From Actinocatenispora sp963805605 (lineage in GTDB: Bacteria; Actinomycetota; Actinomycetes; Mycobacteriales; Micromonosporaceae), in NCBI GenBank assembly GCA_963805605.1, contig CAWDUX010000002.1, forward strand, positions 3,500,845 to 3,564,844: a stretch of DNA of 64,000 nucleotides. Reading direction: 5' to 3'. The translations under genes were made by a program, and so were the position numbers. Shown here in pieces: positions 15,638 to 24,371 of the stretch. Each line of letters opens with the position of its first letter. Positions within the stretch are counted from its first letter, which is position 1. The notes under the pieces were generated by a model. It was not told the DNA's origin and made no database searches. It worked only from the letters and a program-made list of their open reading frames with translations.

Positions 15638-17662
15638 TCAGGGACCGACGAACAGTGCTGCGGCCCGCCAGTTGCGACCGTCCAGGGCCGGGCCGGACAT
15701 CGTGGTGCCGGTGGTTCCCGGCAGGCCGCTGGCGTCCGGGTACCGCACCAGGTTACCGGCCGTGTCCACCCGGTACCACCAGCCGCTCGCGCTGAACAGC
15801 CCGTACGTGCCCGAGAACGAGCCGCCGACGACGACGCGGTCCGCGCCGATCGCACCGCTGTCCGGGTCGAACCAGCGCCAGTACAGGCTGGAACTGCCGG
15901 ACCGCGTGTAGTACAGCCGGCCGTTCGCGTACGTCATGGCGCTGATCGAGGGCAGCTCACCGAAGAATGCCGACGGCACGCCGCGATAGGTCTGGCCACT
16001 TCCGGTGGAGACGGTGTCCCAGTAGGTGTCGTGGTACGGGTCGAGGGTCACCGATGTGCCGAGCGCGTCTCCGTCGAAGCTCCGCCGGGACAGTACGCCC
16101 GACGAGTCCACTGTGTACAGATCGCCATCGATCCAGAACGCGCCGCGTGTCCGGTGCCAGGCCGTACCGTCCGCGGGCACTGCGGTGTCCGCGCCGACGG
16201 TACCGGCGCCGTCGTAGCCGCGGGCCACGAGCGTGTCCGCGGATCCACCCGGTGAGGCCAGGTAGACGGTGCCGGGCAGACCCGCGACGGCGTTGCCGTG
16301 CACCGGGTGCCCGCCACGCAGCGGGTAGAAGCCGATGCGTTCCCGCCGGTACTGGAAGTTGCCCAGGTAGTCGGTGTCGTAGCCCAGCCACAGACCGTCC
16401 GGTGTGGGGTAGAAGACGGTGATGCCGAAGCCTCGCGGGTTACGGCCACCGTTCCAGGCGTCGGGCAGGCCACTGGCCGGGTCGAGTACGCCGATGCTGG
16501 CCCGGCCGATCGCACCGGCACCGGCCGAATCGCTGCCCTGGGTGTTGTTCAGCCAGCGGAAATGCCCACCCGCGTACACGGCCTGGTCGGTGATGGCGAC
16601 GGACAGGAACGTGTCCCCGCCGGAATGGTCCACCCAGGTCGGCGCGACATTGCTGCCGGTCGCGTGGGTCTCCCACCGGCTCACCGAGTCGCACAGCTGG
16701 GTGCCGGCCGGCCCGCCGGTCCCGGCGACCACGAAGTACGTGCCGTCCGGGGAGACGGCGACGTCGCGCACCCACGAGTCGAAGGCGTACCGGTTGCAGG
16801 TGGCGGCGAACGACGAGGTGTTGAAGCTGGCATCGACCTGCGCGGCGGATCCCAGCGTGAGCCGGACGATCTGGTCGTGGGCCGCGCCGTCGGCCAGCCG
16901 GAAGTTGCCGATCACGATCATCGTGGCGCCGTCCGGGGTGATCGCCCAGGACTCGGTGCCCACGGCGCCCTTCGCGCCGGTGCCGTTGTAGTTGTGGTGC
17001 CCGGTCAGCTGGACCGTCAGGTAGCCGTCGAGGGCACCGGTGTCCGGGTCGAGACTGACCAGCCCGGAGCGTTGCTGCCCGCCGACGGTGTCGAACGTTC
17101 CGCCGAGCAGCAGATGGCCGTGCGACAGCTCGGCCCGGTGCACGATTCCGTTGAGGTACGGCGGATCGAAGGAGTTCACCAGGCTGCCGTCGGAGAGCCG
17201 TACCAGCGCCACGCCTTTCTGTGCGACGCCGTCGACGGTGTTGAACTTGCCGGCGAGGTAGACGGTGTCGCTGGTGGGCCCGGGCAGCAACGCGTCGATC
17301 TCGTCGTTGACCGCCGGCCGGAAGGCCGACGACAGCTGCCCGCTGTCGTGGTCGAAGGCGAGAATGTACGGCCGGCTCTGCACGGTGTCGTCTTTGGGGT
17401 TGCTGGCCTGGGTGAAGGTGCCGCCGGCGAGCATCGTGCTGCCGATCTGCAGGATGGCGTGCACCTCCCCGTCGTGGATGTCGGGGGTATCGGGTACGGG
17501 CCAGTCGCGTACTAGCGAGCCGTGCACGGCCGAGCCGCCGAGCGGGGAGACGGTGGCGGGCGGTGGCGTTGGGGTGGCGAGCGCGGGCGCGGGCGCGCTG
17601 AGTATCGCCGAGACTGCGATGAGGGGGATGGAGAGCAGGCGGAATCGCAAGGACGGTCGCAC
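15638..17662 (-). CDS. Secreted beta-propeller-like protein
   Basis: The 674-residue protein has a Sec signal peptide (residues 1 to about 29: basic start, hydrophobic core, APALA cleavage region). Residues about 40 to 480 contain repeated blades with the pattern DG.V.AILQIGSTMLAGGTF, DTVYLAGKFNTVDGV and HLLLGGTFDTVGGQ, as in delta-60-type repeats of secreted actinobacterial proteins. The C-terminal 180 residues have a second set of Tyr/Trp-rich repeats (ISAMTYANGRLYYTRSGS, YGLFSASGWWYRVD). No catalytic motif is seen. It is probably an extracellular binding protein. It is convergent with the small membrane gene. Confidence 0.75.
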   Translation of the reverse strand: MRPSLRFRLLSIPLIAVSAILSAPAPALATPTPPPATVSPLGGSAVHGSLVRDWPVPDTPDIHDGEVHAILQIGSTMLAGGTFTQASNPKDDTVQSRPYILAFDHDSGQLSSAFRPAVNDEIDALLPGPTSDTVYLAGKFNTVDGVAQKGVALVRLSDGSLVNSFDPPYLNGIVHRAELSHGHLLLGGTFDTVGGQQRSGLVSLDPDTGALDGYLTVQLTGHHNYNGTGAKGAVGTESWAITPDGATMIVIGNFRLADGAAHDQIVRLTLGSAAQVDASFNTSSFAATCNRYAFDSWVRDVAVSPDGTYFVVAGTGGPAGTQLCDSVSRWETHATGSNVAPTWVDHSGGDTFLSVAITDQAVYAGGHFRWLNNTQGSDSAGAGAIGRASIGVLDPASGLPDAWNGGRNPRGFGITVFYPTPDGLWLGYDTDYLGNFQYRRERIGFYPLRGGHPVHGNAVAGLPGTVYLASPGGSADTLVARGYDGAGTVGADTAVPADGTAWHRTRGAFWIDGDLYTVDSSGVLSRRSFDGDALGTSVTLDPYHDTYWDTVSTGSGQTYRGVPSAFFGELPSISAMTYANGRLYYTRSGSSSLYWRWFDPDSGAIGADRVVVGGSFSGTYGLFSASGWWYRVDTAGNLVRYPDASGLPGTTGTTMSGPALDGRNWRAAALFVGP

Positions 17663-17856
17663 GGGGTCCTCCGGCGGACGGGGGGAGTACTGCCGGTCTG
17701 TGCCTGAATACGACTCACTGACTGTTTGTGAGCCGCCAGTCGCAGACTGGCGTCCTCAGCTCCGCCTGTCCAGAGGGCAAAGGGGCAGAATGTCGCCGTG
17801 GGGTGTCTGATGCACCACAGTGCGCAGTTTCTGCGGTGTGAAGGCGGGCGGTTCGC

Positions 17857-18252
17857 TCAGCTGGCGGCGCGCAGATGGTCCAGCAGGTGCTGAACCGGCG
17901 CGGAGACGTCCGGCTCGCGGACCGTGAACTGCCAGCGCCGCCCGTCGCGTTCGACCGTGAACCGGTAGGTGAACCCGTCGGGCATCGGTCGGCCGGTCAG
18001 CTGCCGCGCGGCCAGCGCGTCGAGATCGAGCGCGGCGATCAGGGCCCGCAGGCGGGCCGCCTGGACCGGCGGCATCGTCGCGGTGTCCAGGTCGCGGCGC
18101 GCCTGGATCCCGGTGAAGCCACCGCTGCGGTGCATCTGGACGCGGATGGCGCACCCCCTCGGTAGGACCTGCCTCCAGCATCCGACGCTCAGCTCATCGA
18201 GGCAAGCCCCACGCCCGACAGCCACATCCCGGAGGCAGCGGTCGGCGCCCAC
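17857..18252 (-). CDS. Emfourin-like (protealysin inhibitor type) small protein
   Basis: The conserved part is about 95 residues: MHRSGGFTGIQARRDLDTATMPP, then ARLRALIAALDLDAL and FTYRFTVERDGRRWQFTVREPD. The RSGGFxG opening followed by a Tyr-rich sheet matches emfourin, a protein inhibitor of M4 metalloproteases. No protease gene is adjacent. The start is uncertain: the open frame begins at 18,252, but the family-like part begins near 18,138, with an ATG at 18,135. Residues before that have no family resemblance. It follows the ABC exporter operon by about 85 bases. Confidence 0.55.
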   Translation of the reverse strand: MGADRCLRDVAVGRGACLDELSVGCWRQVLPRGCAIRVQMHRSGGFTGIQARRDLDTATMPPVQAARLRALIAALDLDALAARQLTGRPMPDGFTYRFTVERDGRRWQFTVREPDVSAPVQHLLDHLRAAS

Positions 18253-18336
18253 CCGCGTACAGCGGCATGCCGGCTACCTCGGCGTACCGCTGTACGCGTG
18301 GCGGCGTGCGGTGGGACGCCGCGACAACGCAGGTGA

Positions 18337-19989
18337 CTACTTGGTCTCGATGTCGCGGCGACGGAAGCCGTACAGTCCGACGGCGGTGAGCGCGGCCGCG
18401 ATCGCGGTCAGGACCAGCAGCGGCGTCCAGCTGAAGTCCTCGACGGGAAGCCGTGGCACGTATCCGAACGGCGACAGGTCGTTCATCCACTGCGGGAACC
18501 GCAGGATCGTGCCGAAGTAGCCGACCACGCCGGCGTACACCACGACCAGCCACGCCAGCCCAGCGAACCGGGGGAACCATCCCACCAGCGCGACGGTCAC
18601 CCCCGCCGTCACCCACAGGGCCGGAACATAGGCCACGGAGGCCTCCATGATCTTTGCGAAGAGGCCGCTCTCGTCCACGGTCGGCGCACCGGTCACGGCG
18701 AGCGCCAGGCCTGCCAGCAGCATCATCAGCGGCCCCCCGATGAGCGCCACGGCCAGGTGGCTGCCGAGCCAGCCGGTACGCGACAACCCGGTCGCCAGGA
18801 CCGGTTCAGCCCGTCCCGCGTTCTCCTCGGCCCGGGGCCGCAGCGTCGTGATCACCACGTAGATGGACGCGACGATCGCGATCACCGTCATGATCACCAC
18901 GAGGAACGTGTCCACGAACGTGGCGCCACCCAGCTGCGCCATCATCTTGTTGAGTACATCGATGTCCTGGAACATCTCTTCGACGTTGCCGAGGAACGGC
19001 CCGTAGGACATCCCGAGGACCAGCATGCCGATCGCAAAGCCGATCAGCATGCCGCGGTGCAGCCGCAGAGCGAACCCCCAGGGTGTGGTGAGGGCGCGGG
19101 AGGCGTGCGGCCGTCCCCGCCGGGCCGCCCGTAGCCCCGCGCCGACGTCGCGGCGCACACTGAGCGCGAACCCGACCGCCGCGAGTGTCCCGCCGGCCGC
19201 GACGTTGAGCAGCAGCGGCCACCACCGGTTGTCGAGGAAGGCGAAGGTCTGCTGGGCCCAGCCGATCGGTGAGGCCCACGACAGTCCGCTGCCCGCCGAG
19301 TCCCCGGCCGCCCGTATGAGGTACGCGGCACCCACCAGCGCGAGACCCATCCCGGAGGCGCCTCGGGAGTGTTCGGTGATCTGCACGGTCACCGCGGCAG
19401 CCCCGGCGAAGGTGATACCCACCGCCGCGTGCGCCGCCCCGTAGAGCAGGGCACCCGGCCAGCTGACCCCATCCAGCCCGAGTGAACCCAGGCCGAGCGT
19501 CAGCAGCAGCGCGAGTGCGAGGTTCACCGCGACCGTCAGGATCAGCGCTGCGGCGAGGTGCGCGTGTCGCCCCACGACGGCGGCCCGGACCAGCTCGGCG
19601 CGGCCGGTCTCCTCCTCGGTCCGGATGTGCCGGGCCACCATCAGCACGCTCATGATGGCGACCAGGATCACCATGAAGCCCAGCATCTGGTGACTCAACA
19701 TCGAGCCGTACGTGTAGTTGCTCAGGTAGTGCTCCGGCCCGGTGAACGCGAGCCCGGCGGGGGTGCTCATCGTCTGGCCGGCGGCCCGGCGCTCGGCGGC
19801 GGTGGCGTACAGCTGGGGGAAGGCGGTGGCCGGCCACAGTGTGCCGACGGTCAGCGCCGCGAGCCACACCGGGATGCGGACCCGGTCGCGCCGAAAGTTG
19901 AACCGCAGGAGGGAGCCGGTGCCGGTCAGGACGCTGCCGCCGACCCGCTCCGTCGTACGACCGAGGGCCGGCGTGGCGGTGGCGGTCAT
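18337..19989 (-). CDS. ABC exporter permease (antibiotic/polyketide type)
   Basis: The 550-residue membrane protein has roughly twelve helices arranged as two homologous halves, as in the TetRAB/TylC-type ABC-2 permeases of actinobacteria. The N-terminal half starts at SLLRFNFRRDRVRIPVWLAALTVG. The second begins near GFALRLHRGMLIGFAIGMLVLG and has IRTEEETGRAE and LRPRAEENAGRAEP loops. Such proteins extrude drugs or lipids. The ATG at 19,989 overlaps the ATPase stop as ATGA. It is the third gene of the TetR-controlled operon. Substrate is unknown. Confidence 0.88.
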   Translation of the reverse strand: MTATATPALGRTTERVGGSVLTGTGSLLRFNFRRDRVRIPVWLAALTVGTLWPATAFPQLYATAAERRAAGQTMSTPAGLAFTGPEHYLSNYTYGSMLSHQMLGFMVILVAIMSVLMVARHIRTEEETGRAELVRAAVVGRHAHLAAALILTVAVNLALALLLTLGLGSLGLDGVSWPGALLYGAAHAAVGITFAGAAAVTVQITEHSRGASGMGLALVGAAYLIRAAGDSAGSGLSWASPIGWAQQTFAFLDNRWWPLLLNVAAGGTLAAVGFALSVRRDVGAGLRAARRGRPHASRALTTPWGFALRLHRGMLIGFAIGMLVLGMSYGPFLGNVEEMFQDIDVLNKMMAQLGGATFVDTFLVVIMTVIAIVASIYVVITTLRPRAEENAGRAEPVLATGLSRTGWLGSHLAVALIGGPLMMLLAGLALAVTGAPTVDESGLFAKIMEASVAYVPALWVTAGVTVALVGWFPRFAGLAWLVVVYAGVVGYFGTILRFPQWMNDLSPFGYVPRLPVEDFSWTPLLVLTAIAAALTAVGLYGFRRRDIETK

Positions 19990-20912
19990 GCCGTGACTCC
20001 GTTGTGAGCGCCGTTGCGCTCGGCGGCCAGTTCGTCGCCGTAGTGGCGGAGCATCAGTTCCTCCAGCGTGGGCGGATGACTGGTGAGGGTACGGATGCCG
20101 AAACCGCTCAGATGTCTGATCGCGCCGTCGAGGTGGTGGCCGTCCACCGCGAAGCGCACCCGGCCGTCGCTGACCTGCACGCCGTGCACCCCAGGCAGCT
20201 GCTCGATGCCGGTCACCGGAGTGCTGGTGTCGGCCTCGATGGTCGTGCGGGTGAGGTGCCGCATCTCGACCAGCGTTCCGGTCTGCACGATCCGGCCGAG
20301 CCGGATGATGCTGATGGTGTCGGCGAGCTTCTCGACCTGGGCGAGGACGTGGCTGGACAACAGAACTGTGCGGCCGGCCGCCTTCACCTCGCCGATGATG
20401 TCCTGGAACACCACCTCCATCAGCGGGTCGAGCCCGGCTGTCGGCTCGTCGAGCAGCAGTAGTTCGGCGTCGGACGCCAGCGCGGCGACGATGGCGACCT
20501 TCTGCCGGTTGCCCTTGGAGTACGTCCGGCCCTTCTTCGACGGATCGAGGTCGAACCGCTCGATCAGCTCGGCGCGCCGCCGCCGGTTGAGGCCGCCACG
20601 CAGCGTGCCGAGCAGGTCGATGGCCTCGCCTCCGGTGAGGTTGGGCCACAACTCGACGTCACCCGGTACGTACGCCATGCGTCGGTGCAGCGCGACCGCG
20701 TCGGCCCACGGGTCGCCGCCCAGCATCGTGACCGTGCCCGCATCGGGCCGCAGGATGCCCAGTAGGACCCGGATGGTGGTGGACTTGCCGGCGCCGTTGG
20801 GGCCCAGGAAGCCGTGGATCTCGCCGGTACGCACGCTGAGATCGAGTTCGTCGAGGGCTCGCGTCGATCCGAAGGTCTTGACGAGTCCAGAGGTCGCGAT
20901 GGCAGTGGTCAT
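19986..20912 (-). CDS. ABC exporter ATP-binding protein (DrrA-like)
   Basis: The 308-residue ATPase has Walker A GPNGAGKST, Q-loop region MAYVPGDVELWPNLT, signature-like YSKGNRQKV in place of LSGGQ, Walker B LLLLDEP, D-loop AGLD and H-loop LSSHVL. The C-terminal extension after residue 215 is typical of the drug-export class. The ATG at 20,912 overlaps the TetR stop; its own stop overlaps the permease start. Three-gene translational coupling implies that TetR, ATPase and permease are made together. The atypical signature (SKGNRQ) is common in this subfamily. Confidence 0.9.
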   Translation of the reverse strand: MTTAIATSGLVKTFGSTRALDELDLSVRTGEIHGFLGPNGAGKSTTIRVLLGILRPDAGTVTMLGGDPWADAVALHRRMAYVPGDVELWPNLTGGEAIDLLGTLRGGLNRRRRAELIERFDLDPSKKGRTYSKGNRQKVAIVAALASDAELLLLDEPTAGLDPLMEVVFQDIIGEVKAAGRTVLLSSHVLAQVEKLADTISIIRLGRIVQTGTLVEMRHLTRTTIEADTSTPVTGIEQLPGVHGVQVSDGRVRFAVDGHHLDGAIRHLSGFGIRTLTSHPPTLEELMLRHYGDELAAERNGAHNGVTA

Positions 20913-21625
20913 GTCGTTTCCTGGTCTCTCGCCGTTGGGGTGTCGGGGTGTGGTCCGGCCTGCTGTTCGGCGGCCTTCATCTCGTCGCGCCACCTGTCGT
21001 AGAACTCCTCGTTGATGACGCCCTTGGCGAGGATCTCGGAGTTGAGCCGCGCCCACTTCAGCGCGGAGTTGGCGGTGTTGTCGATCAGATCGACGTCCAG
21101 AAGCCGCTTGACCTGCTCGTGCAGGACGAGTGCGCCGGCCTGCCACAGGCACAGGATGGTGGCCCGTTCCCGGGGGTTCTCGGCCGGTTTGAGAAGGCCG
21201 CTGTCGACTCCTTCGGCCATGTAGACCAGCGCGTCCTCGATCATCGCGTCGAACAGGTCGTCGACGTGGGATGAGCCGTCTGCGATCGTGCGCGCGAAGT
21301 ATCTGATGATCGGCATCCCGTCGTACGCGTCGCGGACCGCCTGGAACGGATCGAGTCCCTTGCCCGCCTTCATCGCGGTGGACTTCTGCTCCTTGATCAC
21401 TGCGGCGACGTGCTCGTCGCAGGCGATCCGGAGCCCTTCCTTGGAGCCGAAGTGGTGGAGGACCAGCGGTGTCGACACTCCGGCGTCGGCGGCGATGTCC
21501 TTCAGGTTGGTCGCCGCCACCCCGTCGGTGGCGAAGCGTTCGATCGCGGCATCGCGGATCCGTGCTCGTGCCGTGCGGTCGGGATGCTCGCGCTTGTGTC
21601 GGGTGGGCTGGGGCTCTGCGCTCAT
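20909..21625 (-). CDS. TetR/AcrR-family repressor of the ABC exporter operon
   Basis: The 238-residue protein has an N-terminal TetR helix-turn-helix (RARIRDAAIERFATDGVAATNLKDIAADAGVSTPLVLHHFGSKEGL; the key recognition helix is STPLVLHHF) and a helical ligand-binding domain. It is the first gene of an operon with the ABC ATPase and permease and is coupled to them by ATGA overlap. A 47-bp interrupted palindrome lies 21 to 67 bases upstream of its ATG and is the likely operator. Release by a drug-like ligand would induce export. The family and operon are clear; the inducer is unknown. Confidence 0.9.
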   Translation of the reverse strand: MSAEPQPTRHKREHPDRTARARIRDAAIERFATDGVAATNLKDIAADAGVSTPLVLHHFGSKEGLRIACDEHVAAVIKEQKSTAMKAGKGLDPFQAVRDAYDGMPIIRYFARTIADGSSHVDDLFDAMIEDALVYMAEGVDSGLLKPAENPRERATILCLWQAGALVLHEQVKRLLDVDLIDNTANSALKWARLNSEILAKGVINEEFYDRWRDEMKAAEQQAGPHPDTPTARDQETT

Positions 21626-21645
21626 GGTCTGGTCCTGAGTCTCGT

Positions 21646-21692
21646 ACAGGATGCTGAACTTGATTCAGTCTGAATCGTGTTCAGCATCCTGT
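21646..21692. promoter_or_regulatory. 47-bp nested palindrome, probable TetR operator
   Basis: Outer perfect arms ACAGGATGCTGAAC (21,646-21,659) and GTTCAGCATCCTGT (21,679-21,692) enclose an inner perfect dyad GATTCAG-T-CTGAATC (21,662-21,676). Only the two 2-base links are unpaired. TetR dimers bind dyads of 15 to 20 bp; two nested dyads could hold two dimers. It sits 21 bases upstream of the tetR ATG, where it would overlap the promoter. Confidence 0.75.
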
Positions 21693-21810
21693 CAAGGATT
21701 CAGTACCTCACACCCGGCCCGGTGGTGTGGCGCTCTGGCGGTCTCGGCGCGGTTGCGCGCCGCGGCGGTACGGCATGCCATCGCCACCGGCTGGACGTCG
21801 ACCTGACCCG

Positions 21811-22539
21811 TCAGCGTGACCTCATCTCCATCTCCGGGTCGGGCATGAACATGCGGACATCCTGCGCACACCGACAGGCCACCGCGAACTTCGTCGCCCA
21901 CTCCAGGGCTGCTTCCGGGTTGGCTACATCGACCACGGTGAAGCCCCCGAGCGGCTTCCTGCTCTCCGGGCGCGGGCCGCCGATGACCGTGCCGTCGGCG
22001 GCCACCGCGCCGACCCACGCCTGTATCGCTTCGCGGCCGGGACCCGGGTCGTAGTCCAGTCCGCCGCTGAAGACGAACACGCCCGCGTCCATGGCCTCGT
22101 AGATGACGGCGTGGGCGGCCTCGCCCACGGCGGGGAAGTCCTCCTCGGGGAAGGTCATGTCCCCGTTGTCGAACGAGATCAGGTACTGCGTCGCAGAATC
22201 GCGCCCCCGTTGTGGGAGGAACACGCGGACCTTCTGCGCGCAACGGCAGGCCCGCGCGATCTTTCCGGCCCACTCCAGTGCCGCGTCCCGGGTGGGTACG
22301 TCGACGATGGCGACGCCGCCGAGCAGTTCCTTGCTCTCCGGGTACGGGCCGTCGACGACCATCCCGTCGGTGGTCACCGAGACGGTCCGTACGTCCGGGT
22401 CCAGCCCGCCGAGAAAGACGAACACGCCGGCGTCCCGGGCCTCCTGCTGGACCGCGCGGGCGGCCCGGGCCACCGCGGGCATGTCCTCCTCGGGAAAGTC
22501 CATCGCCCCGTTCTCGAAAGAGACCAGATACTGCGCCAT
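21811..22539 (-). CDS. Tandem YCII-related domain protein
   Basis: The 242-residue protein is two copies of one YCII/DGPF-like domain. Copy one starts MAQYLVSFENGAMDFPEEDM and has GGLDPDVRTVSV, DGPYPESKELLGG and a C-terminal ACRCAQKVRVF. Copy two starts TQYLISFDNGDMTFPEEDF and has the same set, ending ACRCAQDVRMF. YCII-like domains form small ferredoxin-like folds; some are found with ECF sigma factors. None is adjacent here. It is unusual for the two to be fused head to tail; the family is usually about 120 residues. There is no membrane segment. Confidence 0.8.
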   Translation of the reverse strand: MAQYLVSFENGAMDFPEEDMPAVARAARAVQQEARDAGVFVFLGGLDPDVRTVSVTTDGMVVDGPYPESKELLGGVAIVDVPTRDAALEWAGKIARACRCAQKVRVFLPQRGRDSATQYLISFDNGDMTFPEEDFPAVGEAAHAVIYEAMDAGVFVFSGGLDYDPGPGREAIQAWVGAVAADGTVIGGPRPESRKPLGGFTVVDVANPEAALEWATKFAVACRCAQDVRMFMPDPEMEMRSR

Positions 22540-22745
22540 CTCACGACTCCTTGTCCCGGCAGCCTCCTGCGGCCGCGCCTCACCCCAACTACGAACGCCC
22601 CGCCCCGGATCCGACAGCCTGCGCCGAAAACTCCTGTGAGATTTCCGCCGGCTCGATCAGTATGAGGCGCAGACCTGCGGTGATGATCCGCAACGCGGCG
22701 AATGTACGTTCTGGTGCCACTCCGACAATGAGGCCGAGGAGCACC

Positions 22746-23118
22746 ATGCAGCCCGTGACCGATGTCACGGAGTTGTGGCGGCCCGTCGGACCTGACGAGT
22801 TGGAACTGCTCGGCCGCACCGACTGGCGCAGGTGGCCGCCGCGGCTGCCCGACCAGCCGATCTTCTACCCCGTCCTGAACGAGGAGTACGCGATCATGAT
22901 CGCGCGGGACTGGAACGTGCGCGCGCACGGCTCAGGCTTCGTGACCCGCTTTGCGGTGGACTGCCTTCCTCGCCCGCTATCCCGAGCGCCAGGTCGGTGG
23001 CCGTACCATCCGCGAGCTGTGGGTCCCGGCCGAGGAACTGGAGGAGTTCAACGACCACATCGTCGGCCAGATCCAGCTCGTCCACGAGTTCTTCGACGAG
23101 ACCTCGCTCGGGCAATGA
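22746..23118 (+). pseudogene. Conserved protein of the crystallin-J1-annotated type, frameshifted
   Basis: The first part reads MQPVTDVTELWRPVGPDELE, then PRLPDQPIFYPVLNEEYA and IARDWNVRAHGSGFVTRF. The frame breaks near 22,962 and resumes as AFLARYPERQVGGRTIRELW, ending VHEFFDETSLGQ. Together these form one small protein often annotated ADP-ribosylation/crystallin J1, a label of doubtful meaning. Removing one base at the break restores a 123-residue product. Piece A is otherwise clean in reading frames, so this may be a real mutation, although an error cannot be excluded. Confidence 0.65.
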
Positions 23119-23206
23119 TGCGGAGTCGTTCGCATCTGCCCGTACCACGGAAGCGGCAGGCGGGTCGCTGCCCGGGAAGACAGGATGACTGCGTGGCCGA
23201 TCTGCG

Positions 23207-23674
23207 ATGGGAAGACGTCGCTTCGATCAGGAAATGATGGGGTCGCTGCCAGATGTCTGTGTTCCGGATACCCCGGTGGAAGACTGGCAGGCGGTCCTTG
23301 ATCTTGTGGTAGAGCGTGGTTGGCGGTTCCAGTTCTCCGAGGGCGACTCTGTGCTGCCACTGCCTCGGGCGGAGGAGGCGCTGTGTCGCCCAGTCGACGC
23401 AGAGATTCAGGTGCTGCGGGTCTGGCCGACAGAGGACGTACTGATGATCTTCCGGTTCATGGCTGTGGATGAGATCGACTTCGATGTGGATCTGCGGCAG
23501 CTGCAGGGGCAGGAACGACTCGACACGTTCTGCAGCCTCCTCACCGCGATCGGGCGACGCTTGGGAAAGTCGGTGCTGATGGACAGCGAGGGCGGCGACG
23601 GGACCAAGCCGGTGCTCGGGTTCGATGTTGCAGCAGATCGCGTGGCCGTGATGGCAGACCCACTCGCCAGCTGA
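23207..23674 (+). CDS. Conserved hypothetical protein
   Basis: This 155-residue acidic protein opens (after a variable start) with MMGSLPDVCVPDTPVEDWQA and continues with LDLVVERGWRFQFSEGD, IQVLRVWPTEDVLMIFRFM and DLRQLQGQERLDTFCSLL. The fold looks alpha/beta with no signal or membrane segment. Similar proteins of unknown function are common in actinomycetes, and some sit near toxin-immunity loci, but I cannot assign this one. An ATG at 23,234 is an alternative start that would trim nine basic residues. Confidence 0.65.
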   Translation: MGRRRFDQEMMGSLPDVCVPDTPVEDWQAVLDLVVERGWRFQFSEGDSVLPLPRAEEALCRPVDAEIQVLRVWPTEDVLMIFRFMAVDEIDFDVDLRQLQGQERLDTFCSLLTAIGRRLGKSVLMDSEGGDGTKPVLGFDVAADRVAVMADPLAS

Positions 23675-23764
23675 CCGGTGCCATCACTCACCTCCCGATC
23701 GGAGATGTCTCCTTGAGCCAGTAACGGTGGACTGCTGTCCCCTCATCGAGGGGATACTCGGCGG

Positions 23765-24229
23765 GTGCGGATTCCGAGGGCAGTTGCGGTCGTCGTCGAC
23801 GGTGGTCGGGTGCTGGTGATCAAGCGGTACCTGCGGCACGAGAAGGCGTCGGAGTGTGTGATGTGCGAGGACAGTGGTCACTCGGGATCTGCGTGCCCCG
23901 GTCACCGGTACGCGGTGCTGCCCGGCGGGGGCGTCGAAGCCGGCGAGAGCGCCGAGCAGGCGGCGCTGCGCGAACTGACCGAGGAGACCACGCTGCGGGC
24001 CAGGATCGACCGCCTGCTGTGGTCCGGGAAACACAACGGCCGACCTGCCTCGTACTTCCTGATGGCCGATGTCGTGGGCACGCCGGTGCTGTCCGGGCCG
24101 GAGGCCGCCGCGCGCTGCGCCACCAACAGTTTCGACCTGCTGTGGGCCACCAGCGGGTCGTTCGAGACCCTTGGGCTGCATCCGGCGGGTATCCGCCAGC
24201 CGCTGGCGGCGCTGCTCGACAACGGCTGA
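23765..24229 (+). CDS. Nudix hydrolase with a Cys-rich insertion
   Basis: The 154-residue protein has a full Nudix box, GGGVEAGESAEQAALRELTEETTL, in which the Glu residues of REL-T-EE bind metal. Nudix enzymes cleave nucleoside diphosphates linked to another group. Before the box, residues about 30 to 47 read ECVMCEDSGHSGSACPGH, with a CxxC and further Cys/His that could bind zinc. The start is a GTG (frame begins VRIPRAVAVVVDG). The substrate is not evident. It lies between a hypothetical protein and a VanZ-like gene, with no obvious operon. Confidence 0.82.
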   Translation: MRIPRAVAVVVDGGRVLVIKRYLRHEKASECVMCEDSGHSGSACPGHRYAVLPGGGVEAGESAEQAALRELTEETTLRARIDRLLWSGKHNGRPASYFLMADVVGTPVLSGPEAAARCATNSFDLLWATSGSFETLGLHPAGIRQPLAALLDNG

Positions 24230-24371
24230 TTCGGGCGACCGTCGGCGGGGAGTGACGTTGTGACGGCGAGTATGAGGTCTGGGTATATCGCCGGCGTATG
24301 CAGAAACGGATACGTGCTGACAACACCGCATGGGCTTTACTGGGCGGCATCGTGACGGACGGCGGGGGTGT

